In this document: positions 46,611 through 57,339 of the stretch, piece after piece
Position numbering within the stretch: the first letter of the stretch is position 1
Layout: every line of letters starts with the position of its first letter
Origin: Zygnema cylindricum
Taxonomy: Eukaryota; Streptophyta; Zygnematophyceae; Zygnematales; Zygnemataceae
Assembly: GCA_037447655.1 (NCBI GenBank)
Contig: JBBHKE010002360.1
Location: 283,091-347,090 of the forward strand
Direction: 5' to 3'
DNA: 64,000 nt
The notes under the pieces: generated by a model
What the model saw: only the letters and a program-made list of their open reading frames with translations
What the model was told of the DNA's origin: nothing
Database searches by the model: none
Position numbers and translations under genes: made by a program

Positions 46611-47611
46611 TGTTCTTTTTTGAAAGCTTTGTCTTCAGTATATAGAGCTGTGAGGGAAGCCTAAGTACTTATAATATTTTTGGTGTAGTTTGAAATGTTA
46701 TACTTACCTTAAATAGTGTGACAGTAGAATGTTTCTCAAAGAGTATTAGTACGGTCACATATACACGCGTCGGTTTTTTTAGACAGTGCAGGAAATGCGG
46801 AATGGTCATGGCCACATATCATCTATCGGACGACTGAATTCGTCGGATCGGGCGGACGGAAATTAAACCAGACATTTGGGAACACTGATACCAAAAGACA
46901 AATATCAGACGTTAATCCGTATCTGATTAACGACGAGAATTCTGAGGGGGACCATAGATGACGCAGAGCTTCGTAAAGCGTCCCAGATAGTCGTACAAGT
47001 TTACCACAGCAAGTTGGAAGTATTTGAGGTTCCTGACTAAGCAAGCAACATTATGTGTACGACATCAGATTGTAAATACCTGAAGAGATTGTTTTTTGTA
47101 GCGTAGCACTTTAGGAAATAGTGTTTCACTATTCACTTTTAGGCTAGTTGGATTTAGGTTTTTGGAAGTACACTAGTGTACCTTGTCGTACTATCGTACA
47201 GTACTACTATTCTGGGTACTGACATCTGATTGGCTAATAGGTAATAGATGCTCTCTTAGAGTATAAAGATTAGGACTTAGAAATATTCTTGTATCCAGTT
47301 TTGAGATAAGGAAACTAAAAGGCAGTTTTTGGGAAACTTGCAGGTCCTGTATCTTATGGTCTACTGGGTCAATTTGGCTGTTACTTTGGGGTTAACAGTT
47401 TGTATATTGAGGTTCTTATGTGTTGAGTTTTGTGTTAATTGGATTTGTGATTCAGGATCTATAGTGTGGTAAATTTCAATAAAACTGTGAAGTGTTAAAC
47501 TCGTGATTTACAGTGTTTTGTGAGGACTTCTTGAAAAGCTTCTGCTTAAGCTATGTCTACTTCTACCACTACTGCTGCAGCTCCACCTGCACCAGTGCTC
47601 ATAGAACAACA
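46611..47611 (+). repeat. 3' LTR of RLC-5
   Basis: TATAAA at 47262-47267. Ends with the gag start (ATG at 47553), whose frame runs 47 further codons into flanking DNA to 47750. Confidence 0.95.
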
Positions 47612-47793
47612 TGTTTATGGGTTTTCACAGATTTTTTTTTTGCTGTGGGATAAAAGAGTTGAGACTACACAAGGGTGCAATCAGATTGTCTATTTGCTGG
47701 CTTGGGGAGCAGTGGTCCTAGTTAAAAGGGTTAGTCAAAAACTATCTTGAGACTTCTTAAATTCAATAGTCTAATGCGGGACACATAATTGCA

Positions 47794-48466
47794 TGTTCCA
47801 AATCAACTGGTTGTCTAGTAGATCTTGAACCGTGTTCACAATATTGTCATATTTTTTTGAGAGCTTCATCAACAAGGTATTTACTTTCTTATTTTCAAAT
47901 TCTACCTTACCCAATCTCTAGCTCCATAAACAAGTCAGCGAAATCATTACAGATGTCAAGCATTTTCTCTCACATGTAAACAAATGCTTTAATTTTTCGG
48001 TCTGCAAGTTTTTGTTCCTAGATTGTACCACTTCAGCCTATGTTTTCAGAAGCAACCCACAGATTAGCTGCTCTTTCTACATTAAGATGAGGTGTGGCTA
48101 CTTTCCGAGAAAGGTGACTGAAAATGAAGTGATTTGTGATGGAGTTATTGAAGTCCCACATTTGAGGGTCATTCTCCTCAGTTTTAGAAATCACTGCCAC
48201 TGGTACCACCTTTGGTGCCGATCCCGATGTCACCAGGGTCATCTTCTATTTTTACTTTCCTCTTTCGGTGATGCTAATCTCCCCTTTATTATCCTCCTTT
48301 TCAGATTATCTAGATCCTGGTGAGAATCGCAATCCTCCAAATCCTAGAGGAACTCCCAGTAGTGTGGATGGTCGCCTCACATGGCCACTCGGAATACCCC
48401 ACAATATTTTTCCAAGAAGTTCATGTTACTCTAGTAAATAAACCATCAAAGGTGGGCACCCTAGAG
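47794..48466 (-). pseudogene. copia gag piece of RLC-3
   Basis: Minus frame shows QVMGSPSRVPTFDG at the primer site, a stop-ridden middle, HFIFSHLSRKVATPHLNVER and, at the 47794 junction, VQDLLDNQLIWN. The zinc knuckle, protease and pre-integrase are absent, deleted with insertion of the adjoining LTR. Confidence 0.78.
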
Positions 48467-48481
48467 GGTGAGCCCATAACC
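48467..48481 (-). promoter_or_regulatory. Primer-binding site (RLC-3)
   Basis: Minus strand GGTTATGGGCTCACC, one change from the 15-base consensus site. Confidence 0.8.
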
Positions 48482-49251
48482 TGTAATTGTGTGACCTCCA
48501 TTGTTGCACATAAAATATAACTTACTTGAAGCTTCTAGGATAATTTTGAGTGCCCTTCTTTTCCTTAGAACAACTGCCACCCTTGCAGGCAATAACTCTG
48601 ACAGCCTTCACCCTTGTGAAGGCACACTTTTGTGAAGGCACGTCTCTCTTGAGCCCAAATCAAAAGTAATCAGTCCAAACGCCCTACCAAGCAATTCAAT
48701 ATTAAGTGGCAAAGATGACAATATTTATAGAAGCTCTCTTAACGAGAGGCGACTTTCTACCAAAAACTCTAAGTCCCAAAACCCCTGTCTAAACCCCTCA
48801 TTATTCGAGTATGGAGCTAATTAGAAGATGTAGAGTACTGGAAGTACTCCAGACGATGTACTTTCTGTACGGCCACTGTACGACATGGTCATGGAGGGGA
48901 TGCTTTTCACTATTTGCTTGTCTTTCTATTTTCTTCGAATTCTAGTAACCTTTGGCAGGATGCCACGTGGCGTTTGGTGACGTGACGACCGCAAACAGCG
49001 AAGGCGTCCATTCTGGGATGGCGGCATGAATGTGATCCGTCCGATGATAACCAACTTTTAATTCCAACCGTCGAATTAAATGTGCGGTATTTGTTTCGTG
49101 CAGTGCCGTAAACCGTACTATACTTTAAACTGTATCTATGTTCTATGATTTGTTTATAGAGTTAAATGGAATTCTCTACGTATGCATGTTGAAATAATTA
49201 TCACACCCTATATATCTTAGCACAATTTATATGCTATAAGACAACGCTAAC
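48482..49251 (-). repeat. 5' LTR of RLC-3, outer end missing
   Basis: Hairpin GCCTTCAC/GTGAAGGC (48604-48623); CCACGTGGCG near 48962; gag ATG about 20 bases from the inner end, in frame (MEVTQLQVMG). Similarity to 15622-16400 stops at the tRNA-like segment near 49248. Confidence 0.85.
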
Positions 49252-49706
49252 TACTACATGAAGATGAGGGGACATAATCCTCGTCGCTCCAATGACTAAC
49301 TTTCCGTTTTCCTAATTTTATTTCCCTGTTTCTCTCTAACTTTTGCCAAGCCTCGCTCCCTCCCCCCTCTTCCCTCTCATCAAAAACCATATTTAACTTT
49401 TTTATCCTCCTTTTCCTCCTCTCTACTTCCCCACTCGCCTCACTTCCCTCCCCCTCCTAAACCGTCGCCTATTTTCCCCTTTCGTACTCACCTAATGCCA
49501 CCTCCCATCCTTCTCCCCACTCAATGTTTTCTCTTCCCCCGCCCACCTCACCTTATTCCTCCCGCTCCCTCTCATCAAAAACCCTATTTTTTCTTTTAAT
49601 CCTCCTCTTCCCCCTCTCTACTTCTCCCCCCGCCTCACTTCCATTTCCCTCCTCAATCCTCGCGTTTTTTACCCTTTTTCCTCACTTGATGTCGCCTCCC
49701 CCCTGC
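49252..49706. repeat. CT-rich block with ~195-bp duplication and a CTCGTCGCTCC motif
   Basis: CCTCTCATCAAAAACC-type units begin near 49372 and 49567 and each is followed by a TCCTCCT..TCTACTTC and GCCTCACTTCC series. The left edge CTACTACATGAAGATGAGGG resembles a degenerate DNA-transposon end. Open frames are composition artefacts. Confidence 0.6.
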
Positions 49707-50338
49707 TGCAACTCTGGGAACTCCATAGGTGTTCAAAGTGGGAAACTCATACGAGGCACGTATGATAACCCTAACCTGTTTGCGTTTAAACAAAAATAAC
49801 TGCCACCTTGGCATACAATGACCTGACCAACTTCGACCCTGTAAAGACAAGAATCCCTTGAATCGATAGCAAAAATACTGGCTTAATTTGCTCCCCTAAT
49901 CAGTAAGTTATGAATGGCCAAATATGGCATATAAATACAAATGCCCTTAGAGAGAGAGGCGACTAATTTTAAAATGTCTAAGTCCTAAACCCCTGTTTGA
50001 ACCCCTTTCGAATGAAGTACGGCACTAATCACACGATTGTGAAGTTCAAAAAAGTACAGATGTCAGAGTACTTTCTGTACAGCCACTGTACGACATGGCC
50101 ATAAAGGTGACGCCTATCCCACCCGGACTTGTTGTGATACTTCTTAGAGATTCCACATGTTAATGAGATACTGCCACGTGTCATTCTGTGTGACGGTGAC
50201 CGCAAACCGCCAAAACAACCATTCCGCGATGTCGACTCGCACCATGGTTGTGCGATGCGAAGTTGGCTTTTAACATAAGCCGTAGAAACAAATATTTGTA
50301 TCAATCGTTTTGTCTGGTACATAAAGGACAATTGAATT
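49707..50338 (-). repeat. Truncated copia LTR, RLC-4-like
   Basis: Inner end reads ..GAGTTGCA (minus), gag ATG in frame 20 bases inside (MEFPELQ). GCCACGTGTC near 50173. Outer part replaced by the family-3 fragment at about 50338. No adjacent internal region. Confidence 0.72.
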
Positions 50339-52119
50339 TTCACAAAATCGTATACTGAGTCACTCAACGAAACTCCTCGAATTTTTTCAAACAATCTAGG
50401 ACGTCCAAATTATACATCTTGTGAAGAAAGCGATTTCGCGTCCCCACTAGTTGAAAAAACGCGGCGGCCATTGGCCCCCATCCGTATCTATTATTCGGCA
50501 CCTTTGATGTCATGCCACGTGATTCGAAGGTCCACTTAATGAAACGACGTCAAACCATCCAAATATTTTTGTACCGCAATCACGTACTTCGTCATAAATG
50601 TCGTCTGCCGAAATTAGAGTACACCTGTCAAATAAGACGAACTGTACCGGCGCCGTCCCTTTTAATAAATGTCGCTTGTCCCATTATGTTCCGTACCGCC
50701 GACGTACATACTCAATTATTACGTACATTTCAGATCGAATCGCTTCGCGATCCGCCGTTCATTTCTCCAACGCATTCCATAAATTACGTGCGCTGGTTCG
50801 CGTCACTCAATTTGTTTCCGTACGTCACAAAAACAATTCGTACCATTACCCCCCCAATCTGCACATCCATTTGAACCTTGACAGTAAATCCAGTCAGTAT
50901 TTGCGCATTAAAATCGCGACAAGTATGCACGAAATGTGGCGTACGCATGAAACTTTGTGTACGCACGAAACTAACGTTTCAAAAACAACACTCCCCCGAA
51001 AATTTATTTTCGTGTATCCATGAAGCCACGTCATCAGGTGTCACATATGCCATCAGTTGCCACACATGTCTCCTCCATGTCTCCTCCAACTGCCTCCAAC
51101 AAATGAAACCTATTTTGCTGCACCACTGCTTTTGCTACCTCCATAAAGCTTTCCACATTTTATAAAAAAAAATTATAATAATTTTCTTTTTTCTTTTCTT
51201 TTTATATTACAAGAATTTTTTCCTACCAATATCTAAAACCGAATCTACTTTTCCAAAATTCTATTACAAATTAACCCCAAAACAAAACTAATAACACTAA
51301 CAAATCCCCACTTAATTATTTTTACCTCCACTAAAACAAATTTGAATTTTTCTTTTTAAATTTCCTTTTAAAATCAAATCTTGAAATTCCCATTAAAAAT
51401 ACAAAAATCAAAAATCTATTTTCCCAAAAATTCTACTGAAATACAAGCATTCAACAAAATCCATATTCCTCTAACTACCACACAATTTCCAAACACAATT
51501 TTTTTCCAAATTTCCTAAATTTCTAAAGCCCATTAACTAATCCCAAATTTTCCTTGAACAAAGTATTAAAAGAAAAACAAAATAAAATATAATCCAAAAC
51601 CTTTATTTCAAAAAGAATTTATTTTCTTCCCACATTTTTTAAAAACTCCAAATATTTTCCAATTCCTAAAATTCCAACATTTCAAGAGAAATATCACAAA
51701 ATTTCTCTTACAACAATCATTGATCTAAAAAATTTGGATCTTCTCCTCAAAATGCCAAAACTCCACATTTGGGATCTCTCTCCCAATTGTCGAATATCCA
51801 CCTTCCAAATCTCACCACCGAATGGCAAAACTGCGCCCTCTAGATCTCTGCACCAAAAACAAATCCTCCATACTCCAAATCACTCTGCCGAAAGACAAAC
51901 AAAAATTTCTTTTACATGAGGGTAACATTTCTCAAAAGTTCACCGTCAATAAGTTAACTTTTGGGGCGATGCTAGATTAAACATGGCACATACCAACACT
52001 ATCATAAGGTTGATCTTATGGGTATACAGACACCATTACTTCAATTTAACCAGCAAGAAGAAAATTAACCCGTGTGCCACAAACCTATCTCGACTCAACC
52101 TAAAGTATGATAGATGGGG

Positions 52120-52134
52120 GGTGGGCCCATAACC
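52120..52134 (-). promoter_or_regulatory. Primer-binding site of the LARD-like element
   Basis: Minus strand GGTTATGGGCCCACC, fully matching the 15-base half-tRNA site, in a non-coding setting. Confidence 0.85.
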
Positions 52135-53665
52135 TGTTGTTCTTTGGTCTAAAATAGACCGCAAAAGCCCCCCAAACTATCACCCAGAAAGCTAAGCAAA
52201 GCTAGGCCAATGAGCTATCATTTGAAATGAATGCCCTCCAAATAACTGAATGCATTCCTAGATGCATTACCAGAAAATCCCCATTAGACACACCATAGGT
52301 CTCCCAAAAAGACACAGGCCAGACACACAATAAGTCTGCAAACCTGCGGTAGTTCCTCACAGATCAGAAACACAATAGGTGTACAAATCTGCGACCATTT
52401 CACACAGACTAAACACACAATAAGTTTGCAAATCTGCGGAAAACCTAAACCACCCTAGGACAAATGCATACATAGATGCATTAAAAAACAAGACAAATAC
52501 ATGCACAATGCCTGACAAACAAACATAAAAATAACATATATAAATAATAATAAATGAATGTCTCACACATAAACAGAACTATAATCAGAGAATAAATGTA
52601 TCATTTAAATGCATGACCTAATCGGCAACCCTAAATGACTACATCTTTGGTCCTTACTTTTCACGGTAAGCATTGATTATTTCAGTAACAAGGCTCATAG
52701 CTATATATACACTTGTGAGTTGTCAACAAATCACTAACAGTCAAAATATCCAACGTAAATTACGTAACTGTCATTAAGTTCTATTTAACCATAATAAACT
52801 ACTACTAAGAATAAACTAATCGTAAGCGTACACTTGAGAGTCAAGCAATCATAAGCGTACACTTGTCTACAAGTACGACACATAAACACACATAATTTAA
52901 AGTGTCCAAACCCTAAATAATCACGTAAATAAAACTTGTCATATTCAACACTAATTTATTAATACGCAAAAGACAAAACAATGTTGCTCCAAATATTTTC
53001 AAGTACACACAATCTCACAAAATCTTATGCTGAGTCACTGAACGAAACTCCTCGAATTTCGTCAAAGAATCCAGGACGTCCAAATTATACATATTGTAAA
53101 GAAAGCGATTCCGCGTCCCCACTAGTTGAAAAAAATCGGCGGCCTTTGTCCGTCGTCCGTATTTATTATTCGACACCCTTGATGTCGTGCCACATGGTCC
53201 CAAAGTCCACTTGACGAAATGACGTCAAACCATCTAAATCTTTTCGTACCGCAATCACGAACTTCGTCAAAAATGTTGCCTGCCGAAAGTAGAATACACC
53301 TGTCAAATAAGACGAACCATACCGGCGGTGTCCGTTTTAATAAATGTCGCATGTCCCATTATGTTCCATTCGGGCGGCATACATACTCAATTATTAAGTA
53401 CATTTCACAGCGAATCGCTTCGCGATCCGCTGTTCGTTTCTCCAACGCATTTTATAAATTACGTGCGTTGGTTCGCGTCACTCAATTTGATTCCATACGT
53501 CACAAAAACAATTTGTATCATTACTCCCCCAATCCGCAAATCCATTCAAACCTCCACAGTAAATTTAGTCAATATATGCGCATTAAAATCACGCCAAGTA
53601 CGCACGAAACGTCGCGTAAACATGAAATTTCTCGTACGCACGAAACTTACTTTTCAAAAACAACA
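52135..53665 (-). repeat. 5' LTR of the LARD-like element
   Basis: 1531 bp. Contains three ~55-bp degenerate units with ACACAATA(A/G)GT(C/T)T(G/A)CAAA at about 52317-52440, and an imperfect palindrome around AATCGCTTCGCGATCC (53413-53428). 53013-53664 parallels 50338-50990. Confidence 0.78.
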
Positions 53666-54190
53666 ATTTGTACAGTACAGTGTTACATAAAATATCCCTG
53701 TTTTGTACATTGACGTGTTTTGTTTAGTTAAGGACTCAGTTCAGATACATTTTGTATGACATACCTTGACATATTTAGGTATCATCTTTAGCTCTTGCAT
53801 ATATTATGGATGCATGGTTGATATCCCTCTTTACCTTGGATAGGATATTGAGTGGCTGTTAGCATTCAGAGTAGTAGATCTTTTAGGTATAAGAGTAAGA
53901 ACTTCACCATTTCAGAAGTTATGAACTTGATATATCAAATTATGCTTTAGCATTTTGATATCTTTGACTGAGAGTTTATCTTAGATTTGTTTACAGATTT
54001 CTATGTTAATTTGCATTTGTGTTCCTCTTTGTATTACCTGCATTGTGTCAGATTTAAAGGCCAGTTGGTTGTCTAATTTGTCTTTGGCTATGTTCCAAAG
54101 TTGTATGTTTTTATCCGTGAGAGCGTCTTGCTTGTCTTAATTATATGATGACTACTCCTCCCTCATCTTCATCTTCAATGGGTGAAGTAT
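53666..54190. other. Unassigned stretch, minus frame nearly open
   Basis: On the minus strand a frame with few stops (about 54150-53700) reads DKNIQLWNIAKDKLDNQLAF and SVKDIKMLKHNLIYQVHNF. It follows the gypsy protease piece and may be its continuation or an unrelated insert; I recognise no domain. Confidence 0.4.
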
Positions 54191-54357
54191 CTACAGAACC
54201 ACATGGATGTCCTTAATAGCCACGAGAGAAAGTTTGATCTTCTTTGCCACTCTCTCGTTGATGAAATTCCTTGACGCACCGGAGTCAACCATAAAGCTGG
54301 CTACGCTATCCCCAATTTTGCCTTTCAAAACCATTCCGTCACTGCCTTCCACAGCTA
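54191..54357 (-). pseudogene. Ty3/gypsy protease piece, severed by RLC-7
   Basis: LAVEGSDGMVLKGKIGDSVA then FMVDSGASRNFINERVAKKI, with the gypsy/retropepsin D-S-G active site. The gag half of the gene lies beyond RLC-7 at 60105-60972. The frame is fused to the RLC-7 LTR-encoded N terminus. Confidence 0.85.
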
Positions 54358-54362
54358 ACCTC

Positions 54363-55265
54363 TCTTGTTCCACGATCATTGGAGCAGGTGGAGCAGATGC
54401 AGAAGTAGTAGAAGTAGACATAATTCACTCAGAGAAGCTTACGAAGAATCCTACCCAACAGCTGTTTTCTACAGCTCACCAAATTTGACACAAAGGTCCA
54501 AACTGCTTCAAACTATACCATAATATAGAATATTACAAAGTGTGACAACTCCTAAAGTTTCAGCTCAATTGATCTTACGTACGCCAGGATATGTAACTCA
54601 GAAGTTTCCAAAAAACAGTTTGCAAACTACACAGTCTAGAAGTCTAGATACATCTAATGTTCTAAATCCTAAGTCTTATAGTCGTAGTAAGTTTCTACTC
54701 CTAGTTTTCCTATTACATAATGTTGTACTTTTGATACAAACCTCCTTGAGAGATACATCCAAAATCCAAACAGCCACTAAGATCAAGTACTCCTAATCAT
54801 GCTAAAGCTAATTCTACCACTGTACAATCATTATTACTGAGAGGTCAATAGAATTACTTGCCGCCGGCTTAATTACTATTGTCCAAATGAGTTCATCCAG
54901 ATCTTGCGAAAACACCTGCCAGTAAATCAATATGAATCTTGTCCATTGACTTGATTCAGATCAACCGCAGCTGCGTTGTCTCGTTCGGAATCATATTCAA
55001 CGTCACCGCAGCTTTGTCGCAGCTGCGTCGTCCCGTACTGAATAACCGCAGCTGCTTTGTCCTATCTGCGTTGAAGCTCTTTTGTCCCATGTGCGTCGCA
55101 ACTGCTTTGTCTCGTTCCATGTGTGACAAGTATATGTGGATGTCGATGCCATTCCGAAATACCTGTTATGTACTTAAGTGACGACGCATGTCTTTTACGC
55201 TATATTTTACTTTCTTTTTGTCGTCACACTAATTTACTGAGACTTAAAGCTTTCCAAAATCAACA
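54363..55265 (-). repeat. 3' LTR of RLC-7
   Basis: Preceded by TAAATATTTAGGGGTG (polypurine-like). Contains a GCAGCTGC-rich ~25-bp minisatellite (about 54966-55110). Carries the ATG of gag at 54421. Confidence 0.93.
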
Positions 55266-55440
55266 CACCCCTAAATATTTAGACTCAATGTATTAGCGCA
55301 ACTGCGATGTCAAGAAGCGCAGCTACGTTGGTGTACTAGCGCAGTATGGCAACATAGCAACACACCAAATTTACCTAGTTCCACTACATCCCAATGTAGG
55401 ACTTAGCGCAGTATGGCAGCATAGCAACGCAGCAACTCAG

Positions 55441-56960
55441 CTAGCCACTTAGTCCCACTTCATCGTTACAATGCTTTAGCTTAGGAGAACGAATAGCTTT
55501 AGTGAGCATATCAGCAATCATTTTTGCATTTGGCAGATAGCATAATTTAATTACCCAGGAAAACACTTTTTCTCTTACAAAGTGTAATCTGACATCCATG
55601 TGCTTACTCTTTAACTGGTGATTCGGGTAAGAGGCAATAGCAATGGCAGTTTGGTTATCACACCTGATCACCTGTGGACCAACTTGCATGTATCCCAATT
55701 CTTCCAATATGGATTTCACCGATAAAAGTTCTTTAAGTGACGAGCTTGGTGCCATGTATTTTGACTCCATTGTCGATTGTGCGGTAACCTTTTGAAGTTT
55801 GCTGCTCCAGCAGCAAGTCCCGTTCCCTATAACAAATCTCGTGGTGTATTTTCGGCTTGGCATGTCGCCATATCTTGCATGACTCCATGTTTGCAGCTTC
55901 ACTTCTCCTCCGCCTAGTGTGAGTTTGAGGTCTTTGGTTCCAGCCAAATATCTTAAGACTCTCCTTGCTGCATCACGGTCAGATTTTTTAGGATTTTTAG
56001 ACTTCTGCTCAATACCCCAACTGCTGCAGCAATATCAAGACAGGTACAATTCATGAAATTTATTAAACTTCCCACTATTTTTCTGTAAGGTATTAGTGTC
56101 ATAGGATCATCCTCCCGTGACTTTAAATACTCAGTTAGAATAACACCCGGTTCTCTCTCTTCTCCCTCTAACTTTTGCCCAAACTCCATTGGAGTTACAC
56201 ACCCTTTTGCCCCCCGTATTCTATACTCATCTAACATGTTTCCAATAGCCTTCTTTTGAGTCAATTTTATTAATCTCTTATTTATATCCCTTTCTACTTG
56301 GATACCCATAATATATTTCCCTTCACCGAGGTCTTTCATCTCAAACCGTGAATTTAATGCAGTTTTGATTTTATTAATTTCAGCGATTGATTTGCTACTT
56401 TATAATATATCATCTACATACACCGCAATATACACTATCCCATCCTCACCCTTTAGAACGTAAACAGAATAATCAGAGCTTATCCTTTGAAATCGTAGGC
56501 TAGTTATGAATTCATCAAGCTTCAAATTCCATTGCTTAGGGGGCCGTTTTAGACCGTACAGAGATTTTAACAATTTGCATACTAAATGCTATATTTCTTG
56601 CTCTGCATACATTTCACGCTGCTCCATGTAAATGGTCTCTTCTAGCTCTCTATGGAAGAAGGCCGTTTTTACATCCATTTGATGTATTTCCATATCTTCT
56701 ATAACAACTAGGGATAGCAAGATCCTAACTGTCGAAAATCTTACAATCGCAGAAACTGTTTTTTCAAAGTCAATTCCTTGTTTTTTATTATACCCCTTTG
56801 CCACAAGCCTAACTTTATATCGTTCAATGGTAACATCGGGATTTAACTTCACCTTGAATACCCATTTGCTGCCGATTGTTTTTCGGTCCGGAGTAAGATC
56901 CACAAGCTCCCATGTCTGAGCTTCCATGATCGACTTGATTTCGTTGCTTCCATGATCGAC
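55441..56960 (-). pseudogene. copia reverse transcriptase and RNase H (RLC-7)
   Basis: WELVDLTPDRKTIGSKWVFK, IHQMDVKTAFFHRELEETIY, the active site AVYVDDIL near 56400-56425, MKDLGEGKYIMGIQVERDIN, INFMNCTCLDIAAAVGVLSR. RNase H (55947-55441): TWSHARYGDMPSRKYTTRFV (catalytic Asp of WSD to His), CDNQTAIAIASYP, HMDVRLHFVREKV. Confidence 0.88.
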
Positions 56961-57339
56961 TTGATTTCGTTGTTCGCTGCCTCGATCTACTGATGTCGTT
57001 CTGGTGATGAGAAGGCCTCCCGAATTGTTAGAGGATCCCTTCAGGCCGCAGAGTAGGGAAAGTGAGAGTTTGCTTGCAGCCGGCTACTAGATCGCCTTCC
57101 CTCCGGAAATTTTGAGGCTAAAATCGTTGGATCCCTCACATTTCTCTTTTGTCTCTGTGTAAAATCCGTAGGATTCGAATTCAATTCACTGAACTGAAAC
57201 TGAACTTGTTGACGAACATGGTTAGTTTCAAACACCGGTGTCACCATTGGATGTGTGTGCATCAATGTGACAATCTCTTGTTCGCAGTCTAAAAAGACAT
57301 ACCCTTGTAACTTTTGCTGCTTTTGTTGCGCTATCATTT

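Larger units (their letters stand above)
41494..47611 (+). mobile_element. RLC-5: best-preserved Ty1/copia element, TSD TGTTT
   Basis: Two LTRs of 1001 bp (41494-42494 and 46611-47611), flanked by TGTTT at 41489-41493 and 47612-47616. Primer site, gag, protease, integrase, reverse transcriptase, RNase H and polypurine tract (AAAGCTTTAGGGGAG, 46596-46610) are all present. About ten stops or shifts. The LTRs differ by roughly one base in twenty where I compared them, so it is not very recent. Same family as RLC-7. Confidence 0.96.
41189..47793 (+). repeat. Truncated copia LTR (41189-41493 plus 47617-47793), split by RLC-5
   Basis: Plus-oriented, same subfamily as the solo LTR at 10799: GCGCCACGTGCC, TATATAAAT near 41448, and the 3' end ACACATAATTGCA at 47793. 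Its first half is missing together with the middle of RLC-3. Confidence 0.8.
15622..49251 (-). mobile_element. RLC-3: Ty1/copia element carrying further nested insertions
   Basis: 3' LTR 15622-16682, polypurine tract, RNase H, reverse transcriptase and integrase 16690-19239; RLC-4 then interrupts; integrase core resumes at 41131-41188; an LTR fragment with RLC-5 follows; gag and primer site 47794-48481; 5' LTR 48482-49251 (truncated). Both LTR inner ends read TGTAATTGTGTGACCTC on the plus strand. The outer 300 bp of the 5' LTR are missing, so the target duplication (CTTAT at 15617-15621) cannot be confirmed. The part from mid-gag to the first integrase Asp is deleted. Confidence 0.82.
50339..53665 (-). 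mobile_element. Non-coding LTR element of family 3 (LARD-like)
   Basis: 5' LTR 52135-53665 starts TGTTGTTTTTGAAAAG (minus) and ends ACAACA beside a perfect primer site. The 3' LTR remnant (50339-50990) is preceded by a polypurine tract (minus CGGGGGAG, 50998-50991). The 1.1-kb internal region (50998-52119) has no gag, protease or polymerase, only A/C-rich sequence. It keeps both replication signals but no genes, so it would need proteins from another element. The left end is truncated, so no duplication can be tested (ATTTG at 53666-53670). Confidence 0.75.

Noticed and set aside
47553-47750. A second gag gene downstream of RLC-5
   Set aside because: The first 19 codons belong to the 3' LTR itself and the rest is flanking DNA after the TGTTT duplication.
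50512-51023. Overlapping frames of 120-141 codons on the plus strand
   Set aside because: They run antisense through the LARD-like 3' LTR fragment; a parallel frame at 53219-53713 only reflects LTR duplication.
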